From: Laguncularia racemosa
Taxonomy: Eukaryota > Streptophyta > Magnoliopsida > Myrtales > Combretaceae
Assembly: GCA_037954665.1 (NCBI GenBank)
Contig: JBBMOL010000037.1
Span: forward strand, 3,830,501-3,894,500
DNA: 64,000 nucleotides
Direction: 5' to 3'
The position numbers and the translations under genes are program-made. Below the pieces are notes generated by a model, which was not told where the DNA came from, searched no databases, and was given only the letters and a program-made list of their open reading frames with translations. Shown here in pieces: positions 12,182 through 23,559 of this stretch (its first letter is position 1; each line of letters opens with the position of its first letter).

Positions 12182-13889
12182 GAGCATGATATAGGGAAGC
12201 CAAATCACATATTAGAAGAGAGAAAGGAGAGAAAATAAGAGAGATCGAAGCTTCGTCGGAGTTTCCAAGCCGTGATCGCCGATCACCATCCTTCGAACCA
12301 CCACTTAGAGAGGTTTTTGAAGAAATCCACCACCACCATTGGATTATCCATCCTTAAAAAGCTCGGAAGTTGCCTTCAAACACCCCGAAAAGCCGTCGGA
12401 ATGCCGCCGACGAGGACCTCCAGCCACTGTGATCCAACCCGACCGATCCAACCCAATAAACTCGACCTACGAACCGCACCAGTACCCAAGTAAGTTGAAT
12501 TTTTCCTTTTTTTATTTATTTGTTTCTTTATAGTTTAAAAATAAAAAAATAAAATAAAAATAATATTAGGAAAAATTGTGGAATTTAGATTAGTTTTTTT
12601 TTTATGTTTAGTTTAAAATAGGTAAAATAATGAAAATTATAAAAATTATAAAAAAATAATAAAAATGTCAAAAAATATTAAAAAATAAAAAATAATAATA
12701 AGATAAAAATAAATAAAATAAAAAAAATAGATAGATAATAAACAATAAAATGATAAAAAATAAATAAAAATAATAATAAAATAAAAAATAATAAAAATAA
12801 AAAAGTAATAATAGGTAAGATTAAATAGAGGAAACTTCCTAATAAAAAATAATGAGTCATTTTTATCACCTAGAAAAATTTTCTTAAATAAATCCAAAAT
12901 TGGTCTTCTTTTTCTCAAATCAAATTTTTTTCAAAAAAAATAAAGCTAAAGCTTGGGCTTAGATTTTTTCCAAAAGTCTTAAAAATGATAAAAAAAAAAA
13001 CGTAAATTTGAAGTATTTTCATAATTAAAATTAATCAACCCATTAAAGTTTTTTTATGAAAAGCGAACTACGGCTTGTTTGATCCTAAATAGTAGGTACA
13101 TAGGCACCCTTATGAGGTAACTCTAAAAAGAACAAAAAATTATTTTTTAAGTTGTTACAATTTGTTTTACATGTATCTAAAATAATAAAAATAGTGAAAA
13201 TAAAAAAAATAAAGGAAAAACATTAGAATATGATTCAGATTTCAGAAGAATAAGGTGGTAACTTTAAGGTTTTAATAGGTTAGCCCCCGAGTCTAGAAAC
13301 TCTGGTTCTTCTCCTCCTCTTTTTACAAAAATGAACAGAGGAGTTTCCGTTGACTAGTTGTCCAAATTAGGATTAATCTGTTCAATTAGTTCTAATTCAA
13401 TAATCTTTCCCAACTTTAATTAGGTGGCGACTGCAAAATAAGACGAAATTCCTAATTCAAGTCGAGGACTTATATTAGATAAGCATAGGGTCTAGTATAA
13501 ATCGGATTAGGAATGAAAATGAAAAAAAAAAAAAATTAGACTCGACAAGAGGAAATCCATGGTAGGTAGCAAAAGAATAGAAAGATGCGTGGTTTTCAAG
13601 GAGGAAAGAAGAAGAATAAGCAAACAGAAAGGATTAAAAGCTTTATTAGGGTAAATCGACACAGGGTATACCATTTGTGATGGTTATAGGGGTTTGAGGA
13701 TGTGTGCTTATCTTCTTCAGATCCTAAACAAGTTTAAGAAACCTAGCTTACCCCTAAACAAATGCAAAATTAAATCAAACCCTAAGCGAAAGAGGTAGAA
13801 GAGTTGGATTTAGCATGACCAAGTGAGCTACCACGACCAATCTTCATCAACAAATGTCTTCCTTAAGAGATAAAGGTCTCACTTGTTGC

Positions 13890-16850
13890 ATTATTAAAGG
13901 AGTATAGGGATGTCCCTACTTAGACCTATGAAGAAATGCTAAGATTGGATCCTAGTCTTGTAGTACATAAATGGAATATCACCTCGAGAATGACATTAGT
14001 GAAGTAAAGACAGTAGGTTTTTTGCCTTAAAGTTAAGGTATAAATCAAGCAAGAAGTTGAAAAGCTACTTCAAGCAAGTTTTATAAAACTGATTAAACAT
14101 CCCATTTAGCTTGCAAATGTGGTCTTAGTAAGAAAAAAGAATGGCTAAATAAGATTATGTGTTGACTTCTAAGATTTGAATAGGGCATGTCTAAAAGATG
14201 ATTTTCCCTTATCGAATATCGACACTTTAGTAGATGCCATTGTTGGACATAAAATGTTTTCATTTATGGATGGCTTTAGCAACTATAACCCAATTAAGAT
14301 GGCAACTGGTGATGTAGAGCATACTACTTTTTGAACTTCGGTAGGGAACTTGTATTACACTATCAAGCCATTTAGGCTCAAGAATGTAGGTGCCACTTAT
14401 CAAAGGGTGATGACTGCTATATTCAATGACATGATACATGATTTTATGGAAGATTATGTAGACGATATAGTTATCAAGTCAAGGGGAGAACTCGATCATC
14501 TAATCTACTTAAAGAAGGTTTTTAAAAGATGTCAATTGTATAGACTTTGCATGAACCCTCTTAAGTGTGTCTTCGGAGTGGCTTTAGGTAAGTTTCTTAG
14601 ATCTGTTATTCACAGAAATGGCATTGATGTTGACCCAACTAAAGTTTAAGCTATACGATTCATGCCTTTGCCCATGACTCTAAAGGAATTGAAAACTTTT
14701 ATGAGAAAAGTTTCATACATTAGGAGATTCATGCCAACTTTAGTAGAGATTTTATACCCTTTGCATCAACTTATGAAGAAAGATGTCCCATTTGAGTGGG
14801 GAAAAGTGCATGAGGAAGCAGTTTAGAAAACTAAGAAGATCCTAACCTCCCCTCAAACTATGATAATGACTGTGAAGAGATTATCATTGATTTTGTATCT
14901 TACCTCCATTGATTAATCCAATGGGACTTTACTTGCATAGGAAATAGATGAACAAAAATGACCAATTTACTATTTAAGTCAAACCCTTCAATGTAACGAG
15001 GTTAATTACCCAATTTGCGAAAAGCACTGTCATGCATTAGTATTTTCCTTACAAAAATTACGGCACTATTTCTTGACGCATAAGATCAATCTCATCACAT
15101 GTTCAAATCCCACTAAGTACTTATTATCTCGACCAGCCTTGTCAAGCCGAGTTGGTAAGTGGTTACTCCTCCTTGGAGAATTTGATATCACAATCTAGTC
15201 TCCTAAGGCTATCAAGTCATAAGCCTTAGCTGATTTATTGGCACACTTCTTGAATGCACATGAAAGTCTTATTGTGGATACTATATTAGTAAAGTTTTAT
15301 GAAGATTCCTTCATGGTCAAAGTAGATGGAGAGTGGTCACTTTAGTTTGATGGCTTTGTAGGAAGCAAGGGATAGGGGACAAGAATTGTGTTAACCTCAC
15401 CTAAAGACTAAGAAATACCATTGGCATTCAAAATCGATTTCTATTGCACCAATAATGAGGTTGAATATGAGGCTTTATTACTTGGGTTGATATCTATGCA
15501 AGAGGTTGGAGCAAATTGACTATGTGTCTAAGGTGACTCTAACTTAATCATTAAACAAGCCAACCATGAGTTTGGACTTAAAGAACTTGCACTAGCACCC
15601 TATAGGGTTACAGTGCAAACTCTAGTGACAAAATTTCAGTTAATATGCTCTAAGCATATGACTTGATCCATTAATAGATATATAGATGCATTAGCTACAT
15701 TAGTGTCAAAAGTTCCTATCTAAGATGCAAATAATAGTTTAAATATTCAAGTACTTAGGAAATCCATACCATGCATTACATTAGATCTTCTTGATAAAGA
15801 TGAGGAACTATGTGATGATTGGCACATTTCAGTGAAGGAGCAATTAGTGCATCCTAATGTGGCTTTTTCTTCAACATTGAAAAAATCTATTCAATTGAAT
15901 GGAAGGTTGTAATATAAAGGCCTAGAAGATGTTTTGTCTCAATGTATTGGCATAAAAGAGGCAAGTCTCAAGTTAGATAAGTATCACAAATCTAGTGTAG
16001 AGAGGAAGGACTGCCACTATATTTTTGGATTCAACATGCTAGATATTATTGGCCATCAATGTCTAAAGATGCGGTCTAAGTACAAGTGAATTGTCTCAAG
16101 TGTTCTAAATTACCTAATGAGAAGGAATGTAATTTTGTGGCCATGGTTAAGGATTGGAGGTGTCTATACATTGACTATTTGAAGAATAATGTCTTGCCAA
16201 CTAATGCCACTAATGTTAGCCTTGTGAAAAGAAAAGCTAGAAAAGATTTGATACATGAAGATGAATTACATAGAGTCTCATTTATAGTTAAACCCCTTAG
16301 GTGTATTTCAACCCCTATGATAGAAACAATATTGGCTAAAGACCATGTTAGAGAATGTGGGAACACTAGGGAGGAACAAAACTATATTATCACTTGCTTA
16401 ATATTGGATACTATTAGGCAACTATGGAAGCTGATGCCTTTAATTTTGTTAGGAAGTGTGTCATTTTTCAACAACATCGTAATACCATTCATGCTCTTGT
16501 AGTTATGCTCCATAGTGTAACGACTTTATAGCCCTTCCACACTTAGGCATTTGACCTTATTGGTCCCATTTACCCATCATCAAGGGGATGCATTTAGATC
16601 CTAGCTGGGACTGAGTGTTTTACTAAATGGGAAGAGGCAGTTCCACTAAAGAAGGCTATAGGACCAATAGTTGCAAGTTTTATAAACGAGTATCATATGA
16701 AGATTTAGATTTTCGAAGTGCATCTTATTTGGCAATGGTACTCATTTTGTCTATTCTTACGTTTGGTAGTTGCTGGTTAGTTATAACATTGATCATGTCA
16801 AGTTTACACCTTATTACCTAAAAGGTAATGGATAAGTGAAGGCCACGACA
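13890..16850 (+). pseudogene. TE3: older Tat-type pol remnant
   Basis: Translatable in pieces only. Seen in order: EYRDV..TYEEM..LDPSLVVHK (about 13900), RT with LANVVLVRKKNG, SFMDGFSNYNPIKM and YVDD (14455-14466), then the connection domain. RNase H (IYYLSQTL, HALVFSLQKLRHY) follows, then a second RNase H (NNEVEYEALLLGL). The integrase core is at 16550-16830 (FDLIGPIYPSS, FTKWEEAVPL). The catalytic Glu region reads GNG-stop-VKA, so both the preceding Gln and the Glu are lost. It lacks a recognisable LTR. It abuts the TE1 3' LTR, with about 340 bp of unassigned sequence between (13548-13889). More diverged than TE1 is from TE2. Confidence 0.8.
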
Positions 16851-17857
16851 AGATCTACCTCACTTACCGCTATATATGAGAGCTAAATACAACTCTTTTA
16901 TTAAAACAAAGCCACATATTGAGAAATTAGTTAGATTATATCAACCTTTCGAGTCTTTTAAGTGCTTATTAGTAGTATAGAAAATCTCTTCTCACAAAGG
17001 CAAAGATGATTAAAAAGGCTTCAAGTTACTAAATTTGTATTGTAGACATTATTTGATATCATGGAGTATAACGACCTAGAAGTTTTGAAAAACCATACTA
17101 AAATTAAAGAAGATACATGAAACAATAAGTACTTCTAGGTTAGGGTAGTAAGTATAACATTTTTGTGATTCTAAAAATTTTTGATAAAATTAATAATGAA
17201 AAATTAAATCACTATAATATATTAATATTATTTTTATAATTTACAAATAATGTAAATTTTATAACAAATAATAATGAACTTTAAAACAGAAAAGTATGAA
17301 AGAAGCAAGATCTGTTAGGTAATTATAACAAATAATAAGCAACAATTAAAATTTTAGCTTTATGATAGTTAAATAGAATTTCTAAATATATATTTATATT
17401 CGAAATATTTTATTTAGTATACACATAAATTTTTGTATAAAAATATAATAATTTAAATAATTAAAAAAAGTAATATGTGTACTTTAAATTTTCTTTCTTT
17501 TCCTTCTTTCTTTTCTCTTCTTCTTTTCCTTTCTTCTTGGTTATGACTTCAAGTTTTCCCTCCAAGCTCCATAACTTTCTCATATTAACTCCAAATCAAA
17601 AACCGTAAGTGCCATTACAATTCTTGGAATGAGTACTTCGCATCAAGACCACACTTGTTAGGCAAATTTCAAACTCCAAATTTAAGTTTAAGTCCATACG
17701 AATTTTAAAAATATATATATATATATATATATATTTGATTTTTATTTTAAGTTTTAGTAAGTTTAACTATTAGAACTAGTTTTAAGTTTGTTATTCATTT
17801 ATTACTATGTGAAAGATCTTAAATTTTCATGACAAGCTTGCATTAAGATCCGCAATA
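16851..17857. other. AT-rich non-coding stretch
   Basis: Tail of TE3 up to about 17045, then AT-rich DNA, a CT-rich run near 17487-17540 and a TA dinucleotide run at about 17709-17733. An inverted pair CCTAGAAG/CTTCTAGG near 17069 and 17130 could be a small hairpin. No gene seen. Confidence 0.6.
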
Positions 17858-18386
17858 GTGAGGAATGGTCTTGATTTGAGGGAAAGTTCTAGTGTTGAGG
17901 AAGATAAATTAGGAATTTTTAGGATTATAGAGAAAAATGGGGTTTTCATTGTAGTAGTTATGTGTGGGTTTATGATATTAGGATGCAAAAGAGTATTTGC
18001 TATAGAAAGTGTTGCTAGTGTAGGTTATGGGGTGATTGGGCAGAGGATATTGTTGTTATGGAATACATAGCCGAAGGTTTCGTAGGTACTGACCATGTTC
18101 AAGGAGTAGGGGTTGGTGCTAGTTGTGCTTTTGGGGCTTTCTGCTTTTTCCTCAATGGCAAAGACTGCAATTGGTACACTTTGGTCGTGGAAAGTCCATG
18201 AATAGGTTGACAAAGAGTCTAAAAATGGTGTTTTCAAAATGCTTCGTTGTGATGTAACACATTTTCTAACTACTATACTTATTGGCACAATAGTGGTTAA
18301 TATTGGAGCAATAGCATTAGTCACAGATGCAGCAATAGCCATCTTTGGTAAAGTTGGCGTAAGTGCTGCAACTAGAGTGATGACAC
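17858..18386 (+). pseudogene. Fragment of a DUF21/CBS-domain membrane protein gene
   Basis: A single frame runs through with stops at 18068, 18083, 18107 and 18203 and no frameshift. It reads CKRVFAIESV..GYGVIGQ, then LLGLSAFSSMAKTAIGTLW, NGVFKMLRCDVTHFLTTIL and IALVTDAAIAIFG. This matches the DUF21 (CNNM/CorC-type) part of plant chloroplast CBS-DUF21 transporters (Arabidopsis At1g55930/At3g13070 type), from memory. The SMAETSI-like signature survives as SMAKTAI. The downstream CBS domains are absent. No intron interrupts it, so it may be a processed copy or a single captured exon. Confidence 0.7.
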
Positions 18387-18396
18387 TATGCTTTGA

Positions 18397-18645
18397 ATGG
18401 TTCTAAACACGCACTTGGTGAAGTTCATAGTGCACTTTTGCAAATCCTTGCAAATGGTACTTGATCTATTTGCCTTAAAAAGCTTGAGGTATCTGAGTCT
18501 TGTTGAATGTGAGAAGCTTCATGTGTTGGAGGTAGTGGAAAAATTGGAGTCCTTAGAACATCTAAACATTAGTGGCTGTAAGGAAATTGAAAGTTTGCCA
18601 AATTTATCAAAGCCAAGAGACCAAGGTGAGAGGAAAACCCTATGA
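18397..18645 (+). pseudogene. Leucine-rich-repeat fragment (NBS-LRR-like)
   Basis: About 80 codons with LKSLRYLSLVECEKL, VVEKLESLEHLNIS and CKEIESLPNL, the LxxLxxLxLxxC spacing of plant disease-resistance-type LRRs. No NB-ARC, kinase or signal sequence is nearby. It begins about 10 bp after the DUF21 fragment, so the two are directly juxtaposed pieces of unrelated genes. Too short to assign a family. Confidence 0.5.
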
Positions 18646-19383
18646 TATGCTACAATATTTTGTTTAATTGTGATATGTTGTGTAAATGTGTATTTTCTTG
18701 CTAGGTTGCTACTATTGTTGATGTGGTTGTTATTATTTTGGAGTTAAAAGTGTGTGAAATGTGTAAGGGAAGGTGTAGTGGTGATAGTGTGCATGACTAT
18801 GCATGTGTGGGAAGTGGTTAGTGTAGGGGAAGGCCTCTGTATGTGAGCTGGAAGTGATGTATGCAAGGGAGTATGGCGGGTGTGTGTATTGAAGTTGTAT
18901 GTTGAGGTGTAGGCTAAAAAATAAAATAATGTGTGCTAGTTGTAGGTGTGATAGGAGTTGTGTGTGTGTGTGTGTATGCGTGGATGCATAGTGGCAGTGT
19001 GGTCGTGGTGTGGTGCTACTACGAGTGTGTTGTGTGTGATAAGATGGGCTGCAATGTGTATGTAGTGTGTAGCATATTATGTGTGCTATGTGTGTGGTGG
19101 TGTGCGATGTGTGCTAAGTGTTGGGTGTGATGAATTAATATTTTTTATTTTCTTTTCTTCTTCCATTTTTGTTTCTTTCTTCATTTCTTCTAATCTTTGT
19201 TATGATCCCTTTTCCTTTCTTTCTTCTATACGTTTGTGTCCCTTCCCTTTTGTTTTTCTTTTCTTTTCATTTCTCTTTTCTTTTTTCTTATCTAACAAAG
19301 GCATGCATATAAGTACAATATAAATACACTTAATAATAGTTTACGGAAGGGAAATTTAAGTATAATGTAAAGTATAAATATAT
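18646..19383. other. G/T-skewed low-complexity tract followed by C/T-rich tract
   Basis: 18720-19135 is dominated by G and T on the + strand, with TGTG runs (for example 18959-18975). 19138-19290 is dominated by T and C. Short open frames here are compositional. No gene seen. The tract ends next to the left end of the MULE. Confidence 0.7.
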
Positions 19384-19528
19384 GGGGTTACATACTTAAA
19401 TATTGTAATTTTTGAAAAAAATTATGTAAATATCATAACCGTAATAATTATTACTAAAATAGGTTTCGAAGATGCGAATGGCGTTTACGACTTTAGGTAC
19501 TCTTAAAAATTCTACGCTGAAGGCACAG
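19384..19528 (+). repeat. MULE left terminal inverted repeat
   Basis: Starts GGGGTTACATACTTAAATAT. It aligns with the reverse complement of 26601-26741 over its whole length, including GTAATAATTATTACTAAA, GACTTTAGG and AAAAATTCTAC blocks. Confidence 0.85.
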
Positions 19529-20529
19529 ACTCGATCTATGCCTTCAGTACAAATTCTTCCCCTCATTCCCATCCAATTTTATATTCCATTTACACTTATC
19601 ATAGATTAGAAACAAAAATCACGTGATAATAATATACAAACTAAAAAATATAAATACTTTAATAGTAACATTTTTTGCAAAAACATATAGAAAATACCTA
19701 TATCAGATCTAATTTTTCTCTCGTTCACATGAAGAGGAAGAGAGAGAAGAAGAAGTGATTCTACATAGGAAAGAAAGGATTTGCCCAAATCTAAGTGGTT
19801 TCTCAACAACTAATTAATTGTGATATTTTTTTTTTAAGTTGAAGTTTTTTTTATCTATGTTTGATAAAATTTTAGAGAAATATTAATATAATTGTATATT
19901 TTATAGAAAATGTTACTGGTTGTCGTTATATTATAATTTATTAAATATGATTTATATAAATGTTGCAATATGTAACATGTGATGTTAATTTTTGTATTAG
20001 AATGGGGATTTGTTGTTGTAAGGAATGTGAAATATGAAGAATGTAAAATAATTCTTGCAGTATTATAAAATAATACGTAAATTATTGAAATATTTAGTAT
20101 AAAAAATATTATTAAAAAATAATTTTGGACAAATATTTAGAAAAAAAATTGTTTGCAAATAATGGGAGAAAAATTAAAATTAAAAATAAAATTAGAAATG
20201 ACACAAAATATTTTTTGTGTGCAAATATTAAGAATGTTGTTATTGAAAAAAAATTATTGTGATGAAAATTTGTAATATCTGAAATGTGAGATAATTTTTA
20301 CAATATTGTAAAATGATAATGAAATGGTTGGAATTTTTTGCAGTGAAAATGTTATTAAAAAATAACGCCTGAAAATTTTTTAGAAAAAATTCGTTTGGCA
20401 ATAACAGGGAAAAAAAATAATATTTGAAATGTTATGGATTTTTTTTTTTTGAAGTTTTTAGAATGTTGTTGAAAATTTTCATATTTATTTTAAAGGTGAT
20501 AATTTATATATATTGTGGATAGGGAAAGA

Positions 20530-20863
20530 ATGGCTGATTGCATAAACTTAATGATCTATGCATTTGGAAATATTGTGGCTAGTAACTAGGAGGCCAAAAT
20601 ATGATAGGGATCCGATAAAGAAGTTGAAAAATGAAGAAAAAGTCAACTATAACGAATTATTATACAAAATATGTCATAGCATCGGAGTTGATCCAATCGA
20701 AGTGGGTGTTGAGATAATTCACAAGCATCCTATGTTTCCACGGGGGCAATACATGTTATGCATTGATGGCAATCAAAGACGACTAAGATGTTAAAAATTT
20801 TATTGAAATGACTGAATCATATGCAAATTGTGGCATAAAACAATTATTTATTAGAATTTCTAT

Positions 20864-20894
<31 letters not shown>

Positions 20895-22470
20895 GGGGGG
20901 CTCTGTAAGACAGACATTTAATATAAGCAATCAACTACATTCGTCACATGACATCGTAGAAATGTAGCCGGAGTCATCGACATTTCAACCCTCAATTCCA
21001 ACCTTAATGGAAGTGAATGATGAAGATAAAATAGATAGAGCAGTTACTCCAATATTATAACGACCAGACACACGAGATCTGTACATGGTTCATGTGGGAG
21101 CGGAGGTTGCAACTGACATTGATGGTGGAATGGGTGTTGAGTAGGAGAGTAGCGATAACGAGGAGAGTTCCGATGAGGAAAATGAGGAAAGTGAGAACGA
21201 GGGAGGTGAAGTACCTAAAGATGAGTCTCTAATCATACATACCTACTCAAGATAGCCAATATATCGGGCAGAGCAGGTTGAACCACTAATCATGGCTATT
21301 AGAGATCCTGTTCCATATTACAATTTTGGGGGTTATAGTGGTTACATTTATTTCGAGCAAGAGCAAACTAATACTTGCAGTGGTTTGAGCAGCAGTGACG
21401 ATTTTTACAAGGGCATGGGATTCGAGATGAAAGTAGATGTCATTTAAGTAATGAAGTCTTACCATTTGAAGAATCATTGCAACTTCACCGTTGTAGAGTC
21501 TAGTCCACCGCTATGGTCTGTTTATTGTTTGAAAAGGGACGACAGTTGTAAATGGAGGCTTCGGGCCTAAAAGAAGAAGTTAGAGGGCATGTTTGCAGTG
21601 ATGAAGTTCAAGGGTCCACATACATGCAATAACCCGTTTATTAGCCAGGATCACCCATAACTGGATTGCAAGCTCCTTGCTAGTTGATTTGTAAATCTTC
21701 TTAGGGACAATCTTGATATGAAGGTGGTCAAGCTGATTTTTAATGTCGAATAGGAATTTGGCTACAGGATTAGTAGGAGATAGGTTTAGGAGGGAAAGAA
21801 ATAGGCTATCGAGCATGTGCATAGGAACTGAGAGAAGTCTTACGATGAACTGCAAAAACTTCTCAATGCAATAGAAACTATAAATCCCAGAACACGAATA
21901 GAATGGGGTTGAAGCAGATAGAGTACCCCCAGTGTATCTACTTTGAAGTGGGTATTATGGGCATTTGGGTCGTGCATCCAAGCGTGGAGATTCCTTAGAC
22001 CTATTGTTACCATTGATGCTACTTTTCTGTATGGGAAGTATACTCACAAGTTACTAGTTGCTTATGGCATTGATGCCAACAATCATTTACTTATGCTAGC
22101 ATTTGCTTCGGTTGACCAAGAGACGGCTGAGATATGGGGCTGGTTTTTGAGGAAACTAAAGGAGTATGTTGTCGGCGATCATGAAGGTTGTGAAATCATT
22201 TGCCTCATATCAAATAAACACGCAGGCATTAGATCAATTGTAGAAGAAGAAGCGAATGGATGGCAACCTCTGTTTGCGGTGTGGCGGTTCTATCTCCGAC
22301 ACATTGCGAGCAACTTTAACTTGGCATATAAAAACACCTAGTACAAGAAGTTGGTCACATATGCTGGGTTGCAAGCATAATCTCGCAAGTTGAATTATGT
22401 GATGGAGTAGGTGAGGAAGATCAAATCACAAGTGGACTTTGCGGAGCGAGGGGGCATAATAGAAGAACTT
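20530..22470 (+). pseudogene. Mutator-type (mudrA-like) transposase, broken
   Basis: N-terminal block PMFPRGQYML, then after a frameshift IKDD..DVKNFIEM. An acidic linker follows (near 21125-21230), then MKVDVI..MKSYHLKNHCNF, SVYCLKRDDSCKWRLRA and KFKGPHTCNNPF. The MULE catalytic domain at 21990-22330 has TIDATFLYGKY, AFASVDQETAEIWGWFL and IICLISNKHAGI. The usual second Asp (SDRH-type motif) is Asn here, and the C-x2-H of the inserted helical region reads Y-L-R-H. Many stops and a 27-base G run (20874-20900) also break it. In active elements this protein cuts at the terminal inverted repeats. Confidence 0.8.
20874..20900 (+). repeat. Homopolymer of 27 G after 11 T
   Basis: An uninterrupted G run lies inside the transposase remnant. 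Such a tract could fold into a G-quadruplex or could be an assembly/basecalling artefact. Confidence 0.9.
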
Positions 22471-22992
22471 GCCCACGTTGATGCAATAATTGTAATTGAT
22501 GGATACCAATATGTATTTCATGACATTTAACATTGCATTTGTGATGCTAACATGAGCCTTTTCTCTCATGTGAAAAGGGTAAAGGGTAATAGTGTTGATA
22601 AATGAAATGCATACTAATTTATTAGAAATTGTATAAATACATCAACTTAATCATTGCAATGGACCATATACATATGAAATGAATAAAAAAAATCATTGGT
22701 TCCTATCCCTATGCCATCCTATCTCCTACCCCCTATGAATCGCCTAGCTAACCTAGTGAATGCATTAGTTGGCCTTTGATGTAAAGCTAGCGGATCTTTA
22801 GTGTCCTGTGTTAGATGCTGTTAGGGAGAATCGTCAAACAATAGTCGAGGCATGGGACTCCACTCTATAGGCTAACTTGATGATTTACCCTAGTACATAG
22901 GCCGTTTCCTAAAGCGTTTCTTTTGTGGAGCCGGCGACGTTAAGATAAGACCACTTATTGAATGCCGATGCAGTGTCTTTTGTTGGCTGAAA

Positions 22993-23545
22993 ATTAGTCC
23001 TAAGCTAGCATGCATTGCATCGAAATCAATATGCATATGTTCATCCTACCTTGGAATTTCTTATGGCTCACCTTGGTTTCGGGGTCGTGGTCATCTCACC
23101 ATTTGTCACCGTATAGGAATCAGTTCCGCCTCCTCTTGGGTGTTCTGCTATTATGGTTGCGGATACAGCGTTAACCCCCCGCCCCCAATGGTGAAGCATA
23201 AACTAAAGACCCTAAGCAGCTATTCTTACAGTCGTGTTTATATCCGACAATAAGTAGATTTATCGTAAGGTGTCACCCTGCAAGTATGAAAAAATGTAAA
23301 TTAAGGTTAACAAGATCATGTAATTATTTTGACATTATTAAGTGTTTACTAAGCTAGCATGCATTGCATCGGAATCACTATGCATATGTTCATCCTACCT
23401 TAGAATTTCTTATGGCTCACCTTAGTTTCAAGGTCGTCGTCGTCTCGCCATTCATCACTGCACAGGAATCAATTCTGCCTCCTCTTGGGTGTTCTGCTAT
23501 TATGGTTGCAAATACATCGTTAACAACCCCCCCTCCCCCCCAATT
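22993..23545. repeat. Direct duplication of about 190 bp inside the MULE
   Basis: 22998-23185 and 23351-23545 share blocks such as AAGCTAGCATGCATTGCATC, GGAATTTCTTATGGCTCACC / AGAATTTCTTATGGCTCACC and TCCTCTTGGGTGTTCTGCTA, with scattered differences. The offset is about 353 bp. Both copies end in a C-rich run. Confidence 0.85.
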
Positions 23546-23559
23546 GACCCGTTGTTTCT

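Larger units (their letters stand above)
1..13547 (+). mobile_element. TE1: Tat/Ogre-type Ty3/gypsy LTR retrotransposon, 5' LTR truncated by window
   Basis: Order seen: partial 5' LTR, primer-binding site, ORF1, gag, protease, intron, RT, RNase H, second RNase H, integrase, long repeat-rich 3' UTR, polypurine tract, 3' LTR. An extra ORF upstream of gag, an intron before RT and a second RNase H after the connection domain are known hallmarks of the Tat lineage (Ogre and relatives). The window opens inside the 5' LTR, just past the position of the splice donor in the 3' LTR (about 12490). All reading frames carry stops or frameshifts, so it is non-autonomous now. The base pairs after the element begin AGAGG; the matching target duplication would lie outside the window. 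Confidence 0.9.
11502..13547 (+). repeat. TE1 3' LTR
   Basis: About 2046 bp. Starts TATAAATACCCC (decayed from the TGTAAACACCCC seen in TE2) and ends CTCGACA. It contains a tRNA-like box pair near 11765-11831, a TATA box, a C/A-rich leader with an AA/GTAAGT donor at 12489/12490, then an extremely A/T-rich U5. The short open frames inside it (for example around 12272-12533) look like leader sequence, not genes. Confidence 0.9.

Noticed and set aside
16627..16821. Separate 64-codon gene
   Set aside because: It is an off-frame shadow of the TE3 integrase core.
18933..19323. Two open frames rich in Cys/Val/Trp and Phe/Ser
   Set aside because: They follow from the G/T- and C/T-rich composition, with no domain or gene context.
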